This document shows, piece after piece, positions 33,698-43,107 of a stretch of 64,000 nucleotides of DNA. Below the pieces are notes generated by a model. The model did no database searches, had not been told where the DNA came from, and saw only the letters and a program-made list of their open reading frames with translations. The translations under genes were made by a program, and so were the position numbers. This stretch comes from Sva-07 sp963793335 (lineage in GTDB: Bacteria > Actinomycetota > Acidimicrobiia > Acidimicrobiales > Ilumatobacteraceae): the NCBI GenBank assembly GCA_963793335.1, contig CAWBZS010000001.1:372001-436000 (forward strand). Direction: 5' to 3'. The first letter of the stretch is position 1. Each line of letters begins with the position of its first letter.

Positions 33698-34354
33698 ATG
33701 TCTGAGACCGTTCTCCAAGCCGATACTGGCCGCCGCGCCGGAAGCTCCGATGCACGCCGTCTGCGCGCGGAGGGGAAGATCCCCGCCGTCGTCTACGGCC
33801 ATGGCATGGACCCGGTCTCGATCGCCGTCGATCGCCGTGAGCTGCGCCAGGCACTCTCGGGTGCTTCGGGAATGAACACGATCCTCGATCTCACCGTCGA
33901 TGGCACGGTGTATCCGACGTTGATCAAGGACATCCAGCGCCACCCGGTCAAGCGATCGGTCCAACACATCGACTTCATCCAGGTCAACCTCAACGAGGAG
34001 ATCGTGGTCTCGATCCCGATCCACCTCGAGGGCGAAGCCAAGGACGTGGCAGCCAACGGCGGCCTCGTCGACCTCACGATGCAGGAGCTGGAAGTTCGCA
34101 CCACGCCACGCAACATCCCCGACGGTGTCACGATCAACATCTCCGAGATGGACATGGACACTGTGATCCGCGTCGAAGACCTGCCGCTTCCGTCCGGTGT
34201 CACCGCCGAAGCAGATCCCGAAGCACCTGTCGTCACCGTGCTCACCATGCGCACGCCCGTGCTCGACGCCGAGGAGGAAGCCGCTGAGGCCGCTGCCGAG
34301 GCTGCCGAAGACGAAGCTGGCGACGGCGCCGACGGCGACTCCGACGGCGAGTGA
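33698..34354 (+). CDS. rplY: 50S ribosomal protein L25/general stress protein Ctc
   Basis: The 218-residue protein has the long-form bL25 layout: 5S rRNA-binding domain (RRLRAEGKIPAVVYGHGMDP, RHPVKRSVQHIDFIQVNLNE) and a TL5-type C-terminal domain (VRTTPRNIPDGVTINISEMD), ending in a 30-residue Glu/Ala/Asp-rich tail common in actinobacterial homologues. ATG 33698 gives the expected beginning MSETVLQADTGRR. It is followed by pth, as elsewhere in Actinobacteria. Confidence 0.93.
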   Translation: MSETVLQADTGRRAGSSDARRLRAEGKIPAVVYGHGMDPVSIAVDRRELRQALSGASGMNTILDLTVDGTVYPTLIKDIQRHPVKRSVQHIDFIQVNLNEEIVVSIPIHLEGEAKDVAANGGLVDLTMQELEVRTTPRNIPDGVTINISEMDMDTVIRVEDLPLPSGVTAEADPEAPVVTVLTMRTPVLDAEEEAAEAAAEAAEDEAGDGADGDSDGE

Positions 34355-34489
34355 TCCCGCGGGTCCCGGTCCGGTGACCGGATCCGACGATCTGGCGGTT
34401 TGCGACCGACGTCACACGACCGACATGTGCGCGAACCTGCCCGCTCAGCGCACCGATCCGCGGAGTTTCCGAGTTGAGGGGATCCACTG

Positions 34490-35110
34490 ATGGGGCTGTT
34501 CGGTCGCGTCGGAAAGGGCGAGCCGTTCGACTGGCTCGTCGTCGGGCTCGGAAATCCGGGCGAGAAGTACGCACGCACCCGCCACAACGTCGGAGAGGAA
34601 GCGGTGCGCCTGCTCGCCGAGCGCCGCAACGTGACGCTGAAGGGCGGTCGCGACAATGCGCTCACCGCCGAGACCCGACTCCCGGGTCCCGACGGCGATG
34701 AACGGGTGGTGCTCGCGTTCCCGATCACGTTCATGAACGAGTCGGGCCAGGCCGTGAGTTCGCTCGTGCGCCGGTATCGCATCGAGCAGCCCGAGCGGAT
34801 CATCGTCGTCCAGGACGAACTCGACCTCGAACCGGGCACGTTGAAGATCAAGGCGGGCGGCGGGCTCGCTGGACACAACGGTCTTCGCTCGATCACCCAG
34901 CACCTCAAGACACAGGACTACCTGCGCATTCGCATCGGCGTCGGAAAGCCCGACCACAAGGATCTCGGCCGAGGCCACGTCCTGTCCAAGGTGCCCAAGC
35001 GAGAACGCGAGCTGCTCGACATCGAGGTGGCCAACGCCGCTGATGCCGTCGAACTGATCATCCAACGAGGTGTGGACGCAGCGATGCAGCGCTACAACGC
35101 AACGCCATGA
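34490..35110 (+). CDS. pth: Peptidyl-tRNA hydrolase
   Basis: The 206-residue enzyme carries the active-site region LVVGLGNPGEKYARTRHNVG (catalytic His after the R-T-R), ITFMNESGQAV, VVQDELDLEPG and GGGLAGHNGLRS. It releases peptides from tRNAs that leave the ribosome early. An N-terminal extension of about 14 residues precedes the fold. Family C copy of the 53-nt hairpin follows 53 bases after the stop. Confidence 0.95.
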   Translation: MGLFGRVGKGEPFDWLVVGLGNPGEKYARTRHNVGEEAVRLLAERRNVTLKGGRDNALTAETRLPGPDGDERVVLAFPITFMNESGQAVSSLVRRYRIEQPERIIVVQDELDLEPGTLKIKAGGGLAGHNGLRSITQHLKTQDYLRIRIGVGKPDHKDLGRGHVLSKVPKRERELLDIEVANAADAVELIIQRGVDAAMQRYNATP

Positions 35111-35163
35111 CCCCCGCCAACACACCCCCGGCCCCGGCCTCGGCACCGGCACCGCCCCCGGCC

Positions 35164-35216
35164 CTGAAATTGCCCGGGATCGTGACGCTCACCGTCACGA
35201 TCGGGGGCAATTTCGG
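35164..35216. repeat. Family B-type hairpin, solo copy
   Basis: 53 nt, outer arms with a single mismatch (CTGAAATTGCCC versus complement of GGGCAATTTCGG), inner CGTGACG/CGTCACG. It matches the left family B copy at 45 of 53 bases. It stands alone between pth and mfd, ending 15 bases before the mfd start, with no DUF559 gene attached. Confidence 0.85.
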
Positions 35217-35231
35217 AGTGAGGGGGCCGGG

Positions 35232-38200
35232 GTGAGTGACGCGCCGCTCGGAGAGCTGCCCGCGCTGTTGCGCGACGAGCCCGGACTCACCCGAGCGCTC
35301 GGCGACCCGACCGCGCGCCTCGCGGTGGTCGAAGTGGCTCGACCGATCGCGATCGCTGCGTTGGCGACGTTGTCCTCGCGGCGGCCGCTGGTCGTCAGTT
35401 GCCCGACGGGCACGATGGCCGGCCAACTCGCCGACGACATCGCGCCGTTCCTGCCGGCCGGGCAGGTCGTCCACTTCCCCGGTTGGGAGACCTTGCCCTT
35501 CGAGCGGGTGAGCCCCAACGTCGAAACGATGGGCCAGCGCCTCGACATCCTGTGGCGACTCCGCGACCCCGATCGCTGCCCCGCGGTGATCGTCGCCGGC
35601 GTGCCGCGCTGCTGCAGAAGCTCGGCCCCGACGCCACCACGGTCGAACCGATCGTCGTACGTCCCGCCGCGCTCGGGGGCGCCCCGGTCGACCCCGAAGC
35701 ACTCGGGCGACGGCTCGTCGAGTTCGGCTATCGACGCGAAGAGCTCGTGGAGCACCGCGGCGAGTTCGCCCGCAGAGGTGCGATCGTCGACGTGTTCCCG
35801 TCGACCGCGGACGCCCCGATCCGCATCGATCTGTGGGGTGACGAGGTCGACCGGTTGACCCGCTTCGGCGTGAACGACCAGCGTTCCACCGATGACCTCG
35901 ACGAGGTCTGCATCTTTCCAGCACGCGAACTGATGCCCAGCGAAGCGGTCCGCGACCGTGCCAGCACGTTGGTCGCGAGCGAGCCATGGGGCCGAGAGCA
36001 GTGGGAGCGGCTCGCCGAGGGCGCCCACTTCGACGGCATGGAGAGCTGGTTGCCCTGGTTGGTGGAACACGATCAGCTCCTCACCGATGTGCTCCCCGAG
36101 GACGCCAAGGTGCTGCTCGTCGAACCTCGCCGGATGCGGGATCGGGCGCTCGACCTGATCGCCGAAGAAGACGACCTCGCCCGCACGCTGGCCTCGACGT
36201 GGGCACGCGACCCCGACAAGTCGTTTCCGCGCCTGCACGCCGACCCCGAGACACTCCTCGACACCGCCGGCTCGTTCTGGTCGATCGACTCCACGCCCGA
36301 ATCACCCGACACCCCACTGGTCGAGGCATCGGGTTGGGGGCCCGTCGCCGGCGACGGCTCCGGGCTCACCGACCGGCTCATCCAGCTGATCGGGCAGGGA
36401 TTTCGAGTGGTGGTGGCCGCCGACGGCGTCGGCTCGGCCCAACGCCTGCGCGACCTGCTGCTGAACAACGGCCTCGACTTCCCGGTGCTCCAGCCGGGAA
36501 TGCCACTCAAGCCTGGCGGCAGCGTCACCGTGGCGCCGCTGCACCGCGGCGCCACCCTGCCGAACGCGAAGCTCGCCATCGTCGCCGAGAGCGACCTGAC
36601 CGGCCGGCGTCGCGCCCACCGCGCCGTGCGCAAGACCAAACGTGAGAGCTCCAGCACGTTCGAGGACCTCAAGGCCGGCAGCTTCGTGGTGCACCATCAA
36701 CACGGCGTCGGCAAGTACGAGGGCATGGTCAAGCGGGCCATCGGCGGCGTCGAGCGCGACTACCTGCTGATCGCGTACAAGGGTGGCGACAAGCTCTACG
36801 TGCCGTCCGACCAGATCGACACGTTGCGTCAATACGTCGGTGGTGAGGCCCCGAAACTCCACAAGCTCGGCGGGTCCGACTTCGCGAAGACCAAGGGCCG
36901 AGTTCGCTCGGCAGTCCGAGAGATCGCACAGGAGCTGGTGGTCCTCTATCAGAAGCGGATCAATGCCGAGGGTCACTCGTTCGCTCAGGACACCCCGTGG
37001 CAGTCCGAGATGGAAGAGGCGTTCCCCTACGCCGAGACTCCGGACCAGCGCACGGCGATCGAAGCGATCAAGGGCGACATGGAACTCGCCCATCCAATGG
37101 ACCGTCTGCTGTGCGGCGACGTCGGCTTCGGCAAGACCGAGGTCGCGATCCGCGCGGCGTTCAAGGCGATCCAGGACGGCAAACAGGTCGCGGTGCTCGC
37201 GCCCACCACGCTGCTCGCCACCCAGCACGGCAACACGTTCGCCGACCGGTTCGCCGGCTTCCCGATCCGTGTGGAGACACTGTCGCGCTTCCTCACCGCT
37301 GGACAGGCGAAGCAGGTGATCGCAGGCGTCAAGAGCGGCGAGGTCGATTGCGTGATCGGCACCCATCGCCTCCTCGCGAACGACGTCACGTTCAAAGATC
37401 TCGGATTGTTGATCGTCGACGAGGAGCAGCGTTTCGGCGTGCAGCACAAAGAGACGATGAAGAAGATGAAGACGAACGTCGACGTCCTCACGCTGTCCGC
37501 GACACCGATTCCGCGCACCCTCGAGATGTCGCTCGTCGGCATCCGCGACCTGTCGCTCCTGCAGACCCCGCCGGCGGACCGCATGCCGATCCTCACGTAT
37601 GTGGGTGAGTACGACGAACGGGTGGCGATCGAGGCGATCCGGCGCGAACTGCTGCGCGAGGGCCAGGTGTTCTGGGTGCACAACCGTGTGCAGTCGATCG
37701 ACACCGCGGCTGCTCGTCTGCGCCAGCTCGTGCCCGAGGCGCGCATCGCCATCGCCCACGGCCAGATGGACGAGGGCACCCTCGAAACCGTCGTGCAGGA
37801 CTTCTGGGACGGCCAGTACGACGTCTTGGTGTGCACCACCATCATCGAGTCGGGCATCGACATGCCGACCGTGAACACCCTGGTGGTCGAACGATCCGAC
37901 CTGCTCGGCCTCGGGCAGATGCACCAACTGCGAGGCCGCGTCGGCCGGTCGGGCCAGCGTGCCTACGCCTACCTGTTCCACCCACGCGACAAGGTCCTGA
38001 GCGAGGAGGCATACGAACGCCTCCGGACGATCGGCGAGTCCACCGAGCTCGGATCGGGCTTCAAGATCGCCATGCGCGACCTCGAGATCCGCGGCGCCGG
38101 CAACCTGCTCGGCGAATCGCAGAGCGGCCACATCGCGGCGGTCGGCTACGACCTGTACTGCCAGATGGTCACCGAAGCGGTCAGCGAGCTGAAGGGCGAA

Positions 38201-38665
38201 CCCCAGCCGGACGCACCGAGCGAGATCAAGCTCGACGTGCCGACCGACGCCTACCTTCCCAGCGACTACGTCGAGAAGGAGGAGTTGCGGCTGGAGGCGT
38301 ACCGCCGCCTGTCCGGAGTCACCACACCGTCCGCCGTCGACGACATCCGCGTCGAGTGGGAAGACCGCTACGGGCCGCTGCCGGCACCGGCCGATGCGTT
38401 GCTGCAGGTGGGGTACCTGCGGGCGCAGTGCCACCGCCTCGGCATCGATGACATTCAGATCTCGGGGTCGGCCTCGAGCGGTGGCAGCGCCAAGCTCGCC
38501 CCGCTGGAGCTGAAGCTCAGCGAGACCATGCGATTGCGACGCATCTCCAGAGGAGCGAAGTACAAAGAGGACCTCGGCCAGCTCGTGGTGCCACTGCCCC
38601 GCGGCACCGACCCGAGCACCTTCCTCGCCGGCTTCCTCGGCGACCTGGTCCCCACCGAGAACTGA
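35232..38665 (+). CDS. mfd: Transcription-repair coupling factor (frameshifted)
   Basis: The start GTG 35232 gives VSDAPLGELPALLRDEPGL and the UvrB-like N-terminal domain (GWETLPFERVSPNVETMGQR). Near 35600 one base is missing: the frame ending VIVAGV continues as AALLQKLGPDATTVEPIVV in another frame that stays open to 38665. The rest has the RNA-polymerase-interaction domain (SFVVHHQHGVGKYEGMVKR), the SF2 motor (LCGDVGFGKTEVAIRAAF, LIVDEEQRFGV, LSATPIPRTLEMSL, LRGRVGRSGQRAYAY) and the C-terminal regulatory domain. Repaired length is about 1,144, normal for Mfd. It frees stalled RNA polymerase and recruits UvrA. Confidence 0.95.
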
Positions 38666-38667
38666 GC

Positions 38668-38734
38668 GTGGTTCCCCGAGACCCGGGCTGGGGGAACCAC
38701 CGTGGTTCCCCGAGACCCGGGCTCCGGGAACCAC
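38668..38734. repeat. GGTTCCC...GGGAACC palindrome pair, locus 2
   Basis: Two 33-nt near-palindromes (38668-38700 and 38702-38734) one base apart. The second is identical, inverted, to the one at 25328-25360. They start 2 bases after the mfd stop and may act as a terminator, though no T-run follows. Confidence 0.85.
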
Positions 38735-38770
38735 GCGGCCGGTGACCTGGGACGGATGAGCAGGGAGCGG

Positions 38771-38776
38771 TAGCGT
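38771..38776 (+). promoter_or_regulatory. -10 element (TAGCGT) of the lipoprotein gene
   Basis: TAGCGT, 7 bases, GTG 38784. Confidence 0.5.
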
Positions 38777-38783
38777 GCGGCGG

Positions 38784-39521
38784 GTGAATCGACGTCTCGC
38801 TCTGGTGCTGTCCGTGACAGCGTTCGCCACGCTCACCTCCGCCTGCTCCACGTTCTCCGACAGCAACGATGTCGCCCGCGTCGGTGAGGCCACCCTCACC
38901 GACGAGGCCTTCGAGGCCCAGCTGACGGCACTCGGGGCTCCGACCGACCAGCCGGTGTCGGCCGACGGAGCGCGAGCCGAGATCACCGCCTGGATCCAGG
39001 AGCAGCTCGCCAGCGAGGCAGCCCAACTCGAGACCGACGAGGTCGCTGCACGCTACGACGCCGGCTTCGCGACCAGCGGGACCGCATGTGCGAGCGGCAT
39101 CGTGGTCGAGGACGAGGCCACCGCCACATCGATCTACGAACGACTCCTGTCGGGGTCCGAGTTCGCCGAGGAATTCGCCGCCGAGAACCTCGACACCAAC
39201 CTCGATGCGTCAGCCGGCGATCTCGGCTGCGTCACCCCCGAGATCGTCGCGAACGGCCAGGACAACCCGTCGGTCGTCACGGTGGCCGAACTGTCGGCCG
39301 ACGACCGGCTCGGGGTCACCCCGGTCCTGGACGCAACCGGCAGCGAGGCGGCCTGGCTCGTCCTGCGGTTCCAGTCCTTCACCGAGTTGAGCGACGAGTC
39401 GCTCGACGTCGTGACGTCCACGATCAGCGCCATCGCCCAATACGCCGACGCCGACATCTTCGTCGATCCGCGCTACGGCACCTTCGACACGGCGTCCGGC
39501 CAAGTCGTCGGCCTGGGGTGA
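38784..39521 (+). CDS. Lipoprotein with SurA/parvulin-like features
   Basis: The 245-residue product has a lipoprotein signal peptide (RRLALVLSVTAFATLTSACS; lipobox TSAC near residue 21). The mature part looks like a SurA N-terminal helix bundle (VARVGEATLTDEAFEAQL, ITAWIQEQLASEAAQLE) followed by a weak PPIC-type rotamase region (FAEEFAAENL, ASAGDLGCV, LVLRFQSFTELS). It probably acts as an extracytoplasmic folding factor, but key parvulin residues are not certain. GTG 38784 is preferred to GTG 38775 because the latter lies within the -10 element. mazG follows after two bases. Confidence 0.7.
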   Translation: MNRRLALVLSVTAFATLTSACSTFSDSNDVARVGEATLTDEAFEAQLTALGAPTDQPVSADGARAEITAWIQEQLASEAAQLETDEVAARYDAGFATSGTACASGIVVEDEATATSIYERLLSGSEFAEEFAAENLDTNLDASAGDLGCVTPEIVANGQDNPSVVTVAELSADDRLGVTPVLDATGSEAAWLVLRFQSFTELSDESLDVVTSTISAIAQYADADIFVDPRYGTFDTASGQVVGLG

Positions 39522-39523
39522 CG

Positions 39524-41059
39524 ATGCCGGAAGCGGCAGCCCCGGACGACTCCACGGACGCGCCGCGCATCGTCGTCGTCGGCCTCGGTCCGGGCGGCCA
39601 CGACCACGTCACCGCCGAAACGCTGACGCTCATCGAGCGAATCCCCCACCGGTACCTGAGAACCGAGATCCACCCCAGCGCCGACCTGGTCGGCGACGCC
39701 ACGACGTTCGACGACCTCTACGACGCCGCCGACACCTTCGCCGACGTCTACGACGAGATCGCCCAACGCCTCGTCGCCGCCGCGACCGAGCTCGGCGAGA
39801 TCCTCTACGCCGTTCCCGGATCACCGCTGGTGCTCGAACGAACCGTGCGGCACCTTCGGGCGCGCCACGACATCGTGTGCGACGTCCGGCCTGCGATGTC
39901 GTTTCTCGACGTCGCGTGGGCCCGTCTCGGCATCGACCCGGTCGAGGCCGGCGTGCGGCTGGTCGACGGGCACGAGTTCGCCACCGCCGCCGCCGGCGAA
40001 CGCGGCCCGCTGCTGGTTGCGCACACCCACGCCAACTGGGTCCTGTCGGAGATCAAGCTCGCCATCGACGACGCCGACGACGACGCCCCCGTCACGATCC
40101 TCCATGCGCTCGGCACCTCGGACGAACGCATCGTCGCCACCACCTGGGCCGATCTCGACCGCACGATCGACGCCGACCACTTGACGTCACTGTGGATCCC
40201 CGAGCTCGCTGCGCCGGTCGGCGCCGCGTACGTACGGTTCCATCAACTGACGCGCACCCTTCGTGAGCAGTGCCCGTGGGACATCGAACAGACGCATCGG
40301 TCTCTGCTGCCCCACCTGCTCGAGGAGACCTACGAGGTCGTCGACGCGATCCAAGCGCTCGACGACACGACCTCCGCCGACTCGGCACTGTCCAGCGATG
40401 GCGACGCCGATCTGATCGAAGAACTCGGCGACCTGCTCTACCAGATCGAGTTCCATGCCACGATCGCCGAACAGGAGGGACGGTTCACGATCGCCGATGT
40501 GGCAACGGGCATCCACGACAAGCTCGTTCGCCGGCATCCGCACGTGTTCGGCGACCTGGCGGGCAGCGACCTCGACACCGACCAGGTCCTCAGCAACTGG
40601 GAGGACATCAAGCGGGTGGAGAAGTCACGCACCTCGGTGTTCGACGGCATCCCCCGCTCGATGCCTGCGCTCGCCTACGCCGCCAAGGTCGGCAAGAAGG
40701 CCTCCAAGGTCGGCTTCGACTGGCCCGACGTGTCCGGCGCGTTCGCGAAGATCTCGGAGGAGACCGGCGAACTCCACGAGGTGATGCACCAGTCGATCGG
40801 CGACGCACCCACCGACGCTGCCGACGACCCGGGCCGGAGCCGCACCGTCGAAGAACTCGGTGACCTGCTGTTCGCCGTGGTCAACGTCGCCCGACACCTC
40901 GCCATCGACCCCGAACTCGCGCTGCGAGCGGCCACCGACAAGTTCCGATCGCGGTTCGAGCAGGTCGAGCGCCTCGCCGCCGAGGGCAACATCGATCTCC
41001 GGGCCGCCGGTCTGGAAACGCTCGACGCCCTCTGGGACGAGGCCAAGACCGCCGGGTGA
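39524..41059 (+). CDS. mazG: Tetrapyrrole-methylase/MazG fusion nucleotide pyrophosphohydrolase (YabN-like)
   Basis: The 511-residue protein begins with a TP-methylase-like domain (IVVVGLGPGGHDHVT at about 15-29, LYAVPGSPLVLERTVRHL) and continues with two MazG modules (LREQCPWDIEQTHRSLLPHL, LLEETYEVVDAIQAL, LIEELGDLLYQIEFHA; and FAKISEETGELHEVM, VEELGDLLFAVVNVARHL). MazG hydrolyses NTPs, cleaning the nucleotide pool, and in some bacteria lowers ppGpp. The fused form is known from Bacillus YabN and others. Both EEXXE-type metal sites are present in the first module. Confidence 0.92.
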   Translation: MPEAAAPDDSTDAPRIVVVGLGPGGHDHVTAETLTLIERIPHRYLRTEIHPSADLVGDATTFDDLYDAADTFADVYDEIAQRLVAAATELGEILYAVPGSPLVLERTVRHLRARHDIVCDVRPAMSFLDVAWARLGIDPVEAGVRLVDGHEFATAAAGERGPLLVAHTHANWVLSEIKLAIDDADDDAPVTILHALGTSDERIVATTWADLDRTIDADHLTSLWIPELAAPVGAAYVRFHQLTRTLREQCPWDIEQTHRSLLPHLLEETYEVVDAIQALDDTTSADSALSSDGDADLIEELGDLLYQIEFHATIAEQEGRFTIADVATGIHDKLVRRHPHVFGDLAGSDLDTDQVLSNWEDIKRVEKSRTSVFDGIPRSMPALAYAAKVGKKASKVGFDWPDVSGAFAKISEETGELHEVMHQSIGDAPTDAADDPGRSRTVEELGDLLFAVVNVARHLAIDPELALRAATDKFRSRFEQVERLAAEGNIDLRAAGLETLDALWDEAKTAG

Positions 41060-41183
41060 GCGGTCGGCGCAGCGGTCAGTTCAGCAGCGGCACGAGCGCG
41101 GCGTCGACGATACTGCCTCGCCGCAGGCGAGCCGCCCGCACATTCGGGTCCGACGACCCTCGAACCAGCGACCGATCCTCCGG

Positions 41184-41189
41184 TACCTT
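41184..41189 (+). promoter_or_regulatory. -10 element (TACCTT) of eno
   Basis: TACCTT, 6 bases, ATG 41196. Confidence 0.4.
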
Positions 41190-41195
41190 GGATGC

Positions 41196-42476
41196 ATGAG
41201 TGAGATCCTGAGCATCACTGGACGCGAAATCCTCGACTCGCGTGGCAACCCCACCGTGGAGGTCGAGGTGCTCCTCGATTCCGGAGCGTTGGGCCGTGCC
41301 GCGGTCCCGTCCGGCGCATCGACCGGTGAGCACGAAGCGGTGGAGCTCCGCGACGGTGGCGACCGCTACGGCGGCAAGGGCGTGCGACACGCGGTCGGTT
41401 TCGTCAACGACGAGATCGCCGATGCGCTCGAGGGGTACGACGCGACCGACCAGCGACTCTGCGATCGGGTGATGCTCGATCTCGATGGCACTCCGAACAA
41501 GGCGCGCATGGGCGCCAACGCAATCCTCGGCACCAGCCTGGCGCTGGCCAAGGCCGCAGCGATCGAACTCGACCTGCCGCTGTACACCTACCTCGGCGGG
41601 CCGAACGCCCACGTGCTGCCGGTCCCGATGATGAACGTGATCAACGGCGGCGTACACGCCGACAACTCGATCGACCTGCAGGAATTCATGGTGATGCCCG
41701 TCGGTGCACCCAGCTTCTCCGAAGCGCTGCGCTGGGGCACCGAGACGTACCACGTGCTCAAGCAGGTCATCAAGGAACGCGGGTTGTCCACCGCCGTTGG
41801 CGACGAAGGAGGCTTCGCACCGAACCTCGACTCGAACGAGGAGGCGATCCGTGTCCTCGTCGAGGCGATCACCAAGGCCGGCTTCACCCCCGGCGAGGAC
41901 ATCGCCATCGCCCTCGACCCGGCGACCAGCGAGATCTTCCGCGACGGCGCCTACCACCTCGAGGGCGAGGGGAAGGTGCTGTCACCGTCGGAGATGACCG
42001 ACTACTGGGTTCGTCTCGTCGACAGCTATCCGATCGTGTCGATCGAGGACGCGATGGACGAGAACGACTGGGAGGGATGGACGACGCTCAACGCTGCCGT
42101 CGGCGACCGGGTGCAACTCGTCGGCGACGACCTGTTCGTCACCAACTCCGCCCGCCTGCAGACCGGGATCGACAAGAAGGCGGCGAATTCCATTCTGATC
42201 AAGGTCAACCAGATCGGCTCGTTGACCGAGACGCTCGACACCGTCGGCCTGGCCACCCGCCACGGCATCACCTCGGTGCTGAGCCACCGCTCCGGCGAAA
42301 CCGAGGACTCGACGATCGCCGACCTCGCCGTCGCCACCAACTGTGGCCAGATCAAGACCGGCGCCCCCGCCCGCAGCGACCGCGTCGCCAAGTACAACCA
42401 ACTGTTGCGCATCGAGGAGCAGCTCGGCGACAGCGCCGAGTATCGAGGCCGCGCCGCCCTCGCACCGCTGACCTGA
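41196..42476 (+). CDS. eno: Enolase
   Basis: The 426-residue enzyme has SRGNPTVEVEVLLDSG, SGASTGEHEAVELRDG, GGVHADNSIDLQEFM, the catalytic GDEGGFAPNLDS, SIEDAMDENDW and SHRSGETEDSTIAD. It interconverts 2-phosphoglycerate and phosphoenolpyruvate. One of its neighbours is the FtsB-like gene, an arrangement kept across many bacteria. Confidence 0.97.
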   Translation: MSEILSITGREILDSRGNPTVEVEVLLDSGALGRAAVPSGASTGEHEAVELRDGGDRYGGKGVRHAVGFVNDEIADALEGYDATDQRLCDRVMLDLDGTPNKARMGANAILGTSLALAKAAAIELDLPLYTYLGGPNAHVLPVPMMNVINGGVHADNSIDLQEFMVMPVGAPSFSEALRWGTETYHVLKQVIKERGLSTAVGDEGGFAPNLDSNEEAIRVLVEAITKAGFTPGEDIAIALDPATSEIFRDGAYHLEGEGKVLSPSEMTDYWVRLVDSYPIVSIEDAMDENDWEGWTTLNAAVGDRVQLVGDDLFVTNSARLQTGIDKKAANSILIKVNQIGSLTETLDTVGLATRHGITSVLSHRSGETEDSTIADLAVATNCGQIKTGAPARSDRVAKYNQLLRIEEQLGDSAEYRGRAALAPLT

Positions 42477-42544
42477 CTCGCGATGCGGAGATTCCAGCGC
42501 CGGCATGACGCGCAACGAACCGTCGCCCCTGCGACAATGACCAC

Positions 42545-43042
42545 GTGAGCCGATCGCGTACCACCTCGATTCCGAGGCCCAAGGAGCCGGCGAAGGCGTC
42601 CGATGCCGGGAGGTCCCGCCTCGGCGACTTCACCCGACCGATTCCGGTCGAGAAGCGCATCTTCCGTCGCCCGCGTCTGACGCTGTTCGGTGGGATCTTC
42701 GCGCTGGTGACGCTCGCGGCGATCGCAGCGGCGGTGTTCATTCTGCCGGTGGGCACCTGGCTCGATCAGGGCAACGACCTCGAGCAGCGCCAGGCCGAAC
42801 TCGAGGCGCTGCAGCGTGTCAATGGCCAGCTCGCCGGCGAAGTCGAGCGTCTCGAGACCGACGACGGCATCCGCGAGGCCGCGAGAGAAGAGATCGGTTT
42901 CGTCGAGAGCGGCGACGCACGATCGTCGTTCCTGCCGGTCCCCCCGCTGCCGCGCACCCTTCCCGATGGTTGGCCCTACAACGTCGTCACCGCGATCTTC
43001 GACGTTCGCACGTCTGGGCTCGAACCCACCGCCACCGACTAG
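42545..43042 (+). CDS. FtsB/DivIC-type septum formation initiator
   Basis: The 165-residue protein has a cytoplasmic Arg/Pro-rich tail, one membrane helix (LTLFGGIFALVTLAAIAAAV, about residues 46-65) and a short coiled coil (NDLEQRQAELEALQRVNGQL) followed by IREAAREEIGFVESGD, the DivIC/FtsB pattern. It forms part of the division complex with FtsL and FtsQ. Position after eno supports the call. GTG 42545 is used. Confidence 0.85.
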   Translation: MSRSRTTSIPRPKEPAKASDAGRSRLGDFTRPIPVEKRIFRRPRLTLFGGIFALVTLAAIAAAVFILPVGTWLDQGNDLEQRQAELEALQRVNGQLAGEVERLETDDGIREAAREEIGFVESGDARSSFLPVPPLPRTLPDGWPYNVVTAIFDVRTSGLEPTATD

Positions 43043-43107
43043 CGTCCCTTCGACGTCGCCGCATCTGCGGCCGTGACATCGCAACAACGCAGCGTGAAGG
43101 GGAACTC

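Noticed and set aside
36302..38986. Very long minus-strand open frame opposite mfd (about 894 codons)
   Set aside because: It is a shadow of mfd caused by high GC; the plus strand encodes all Mfd motifs.
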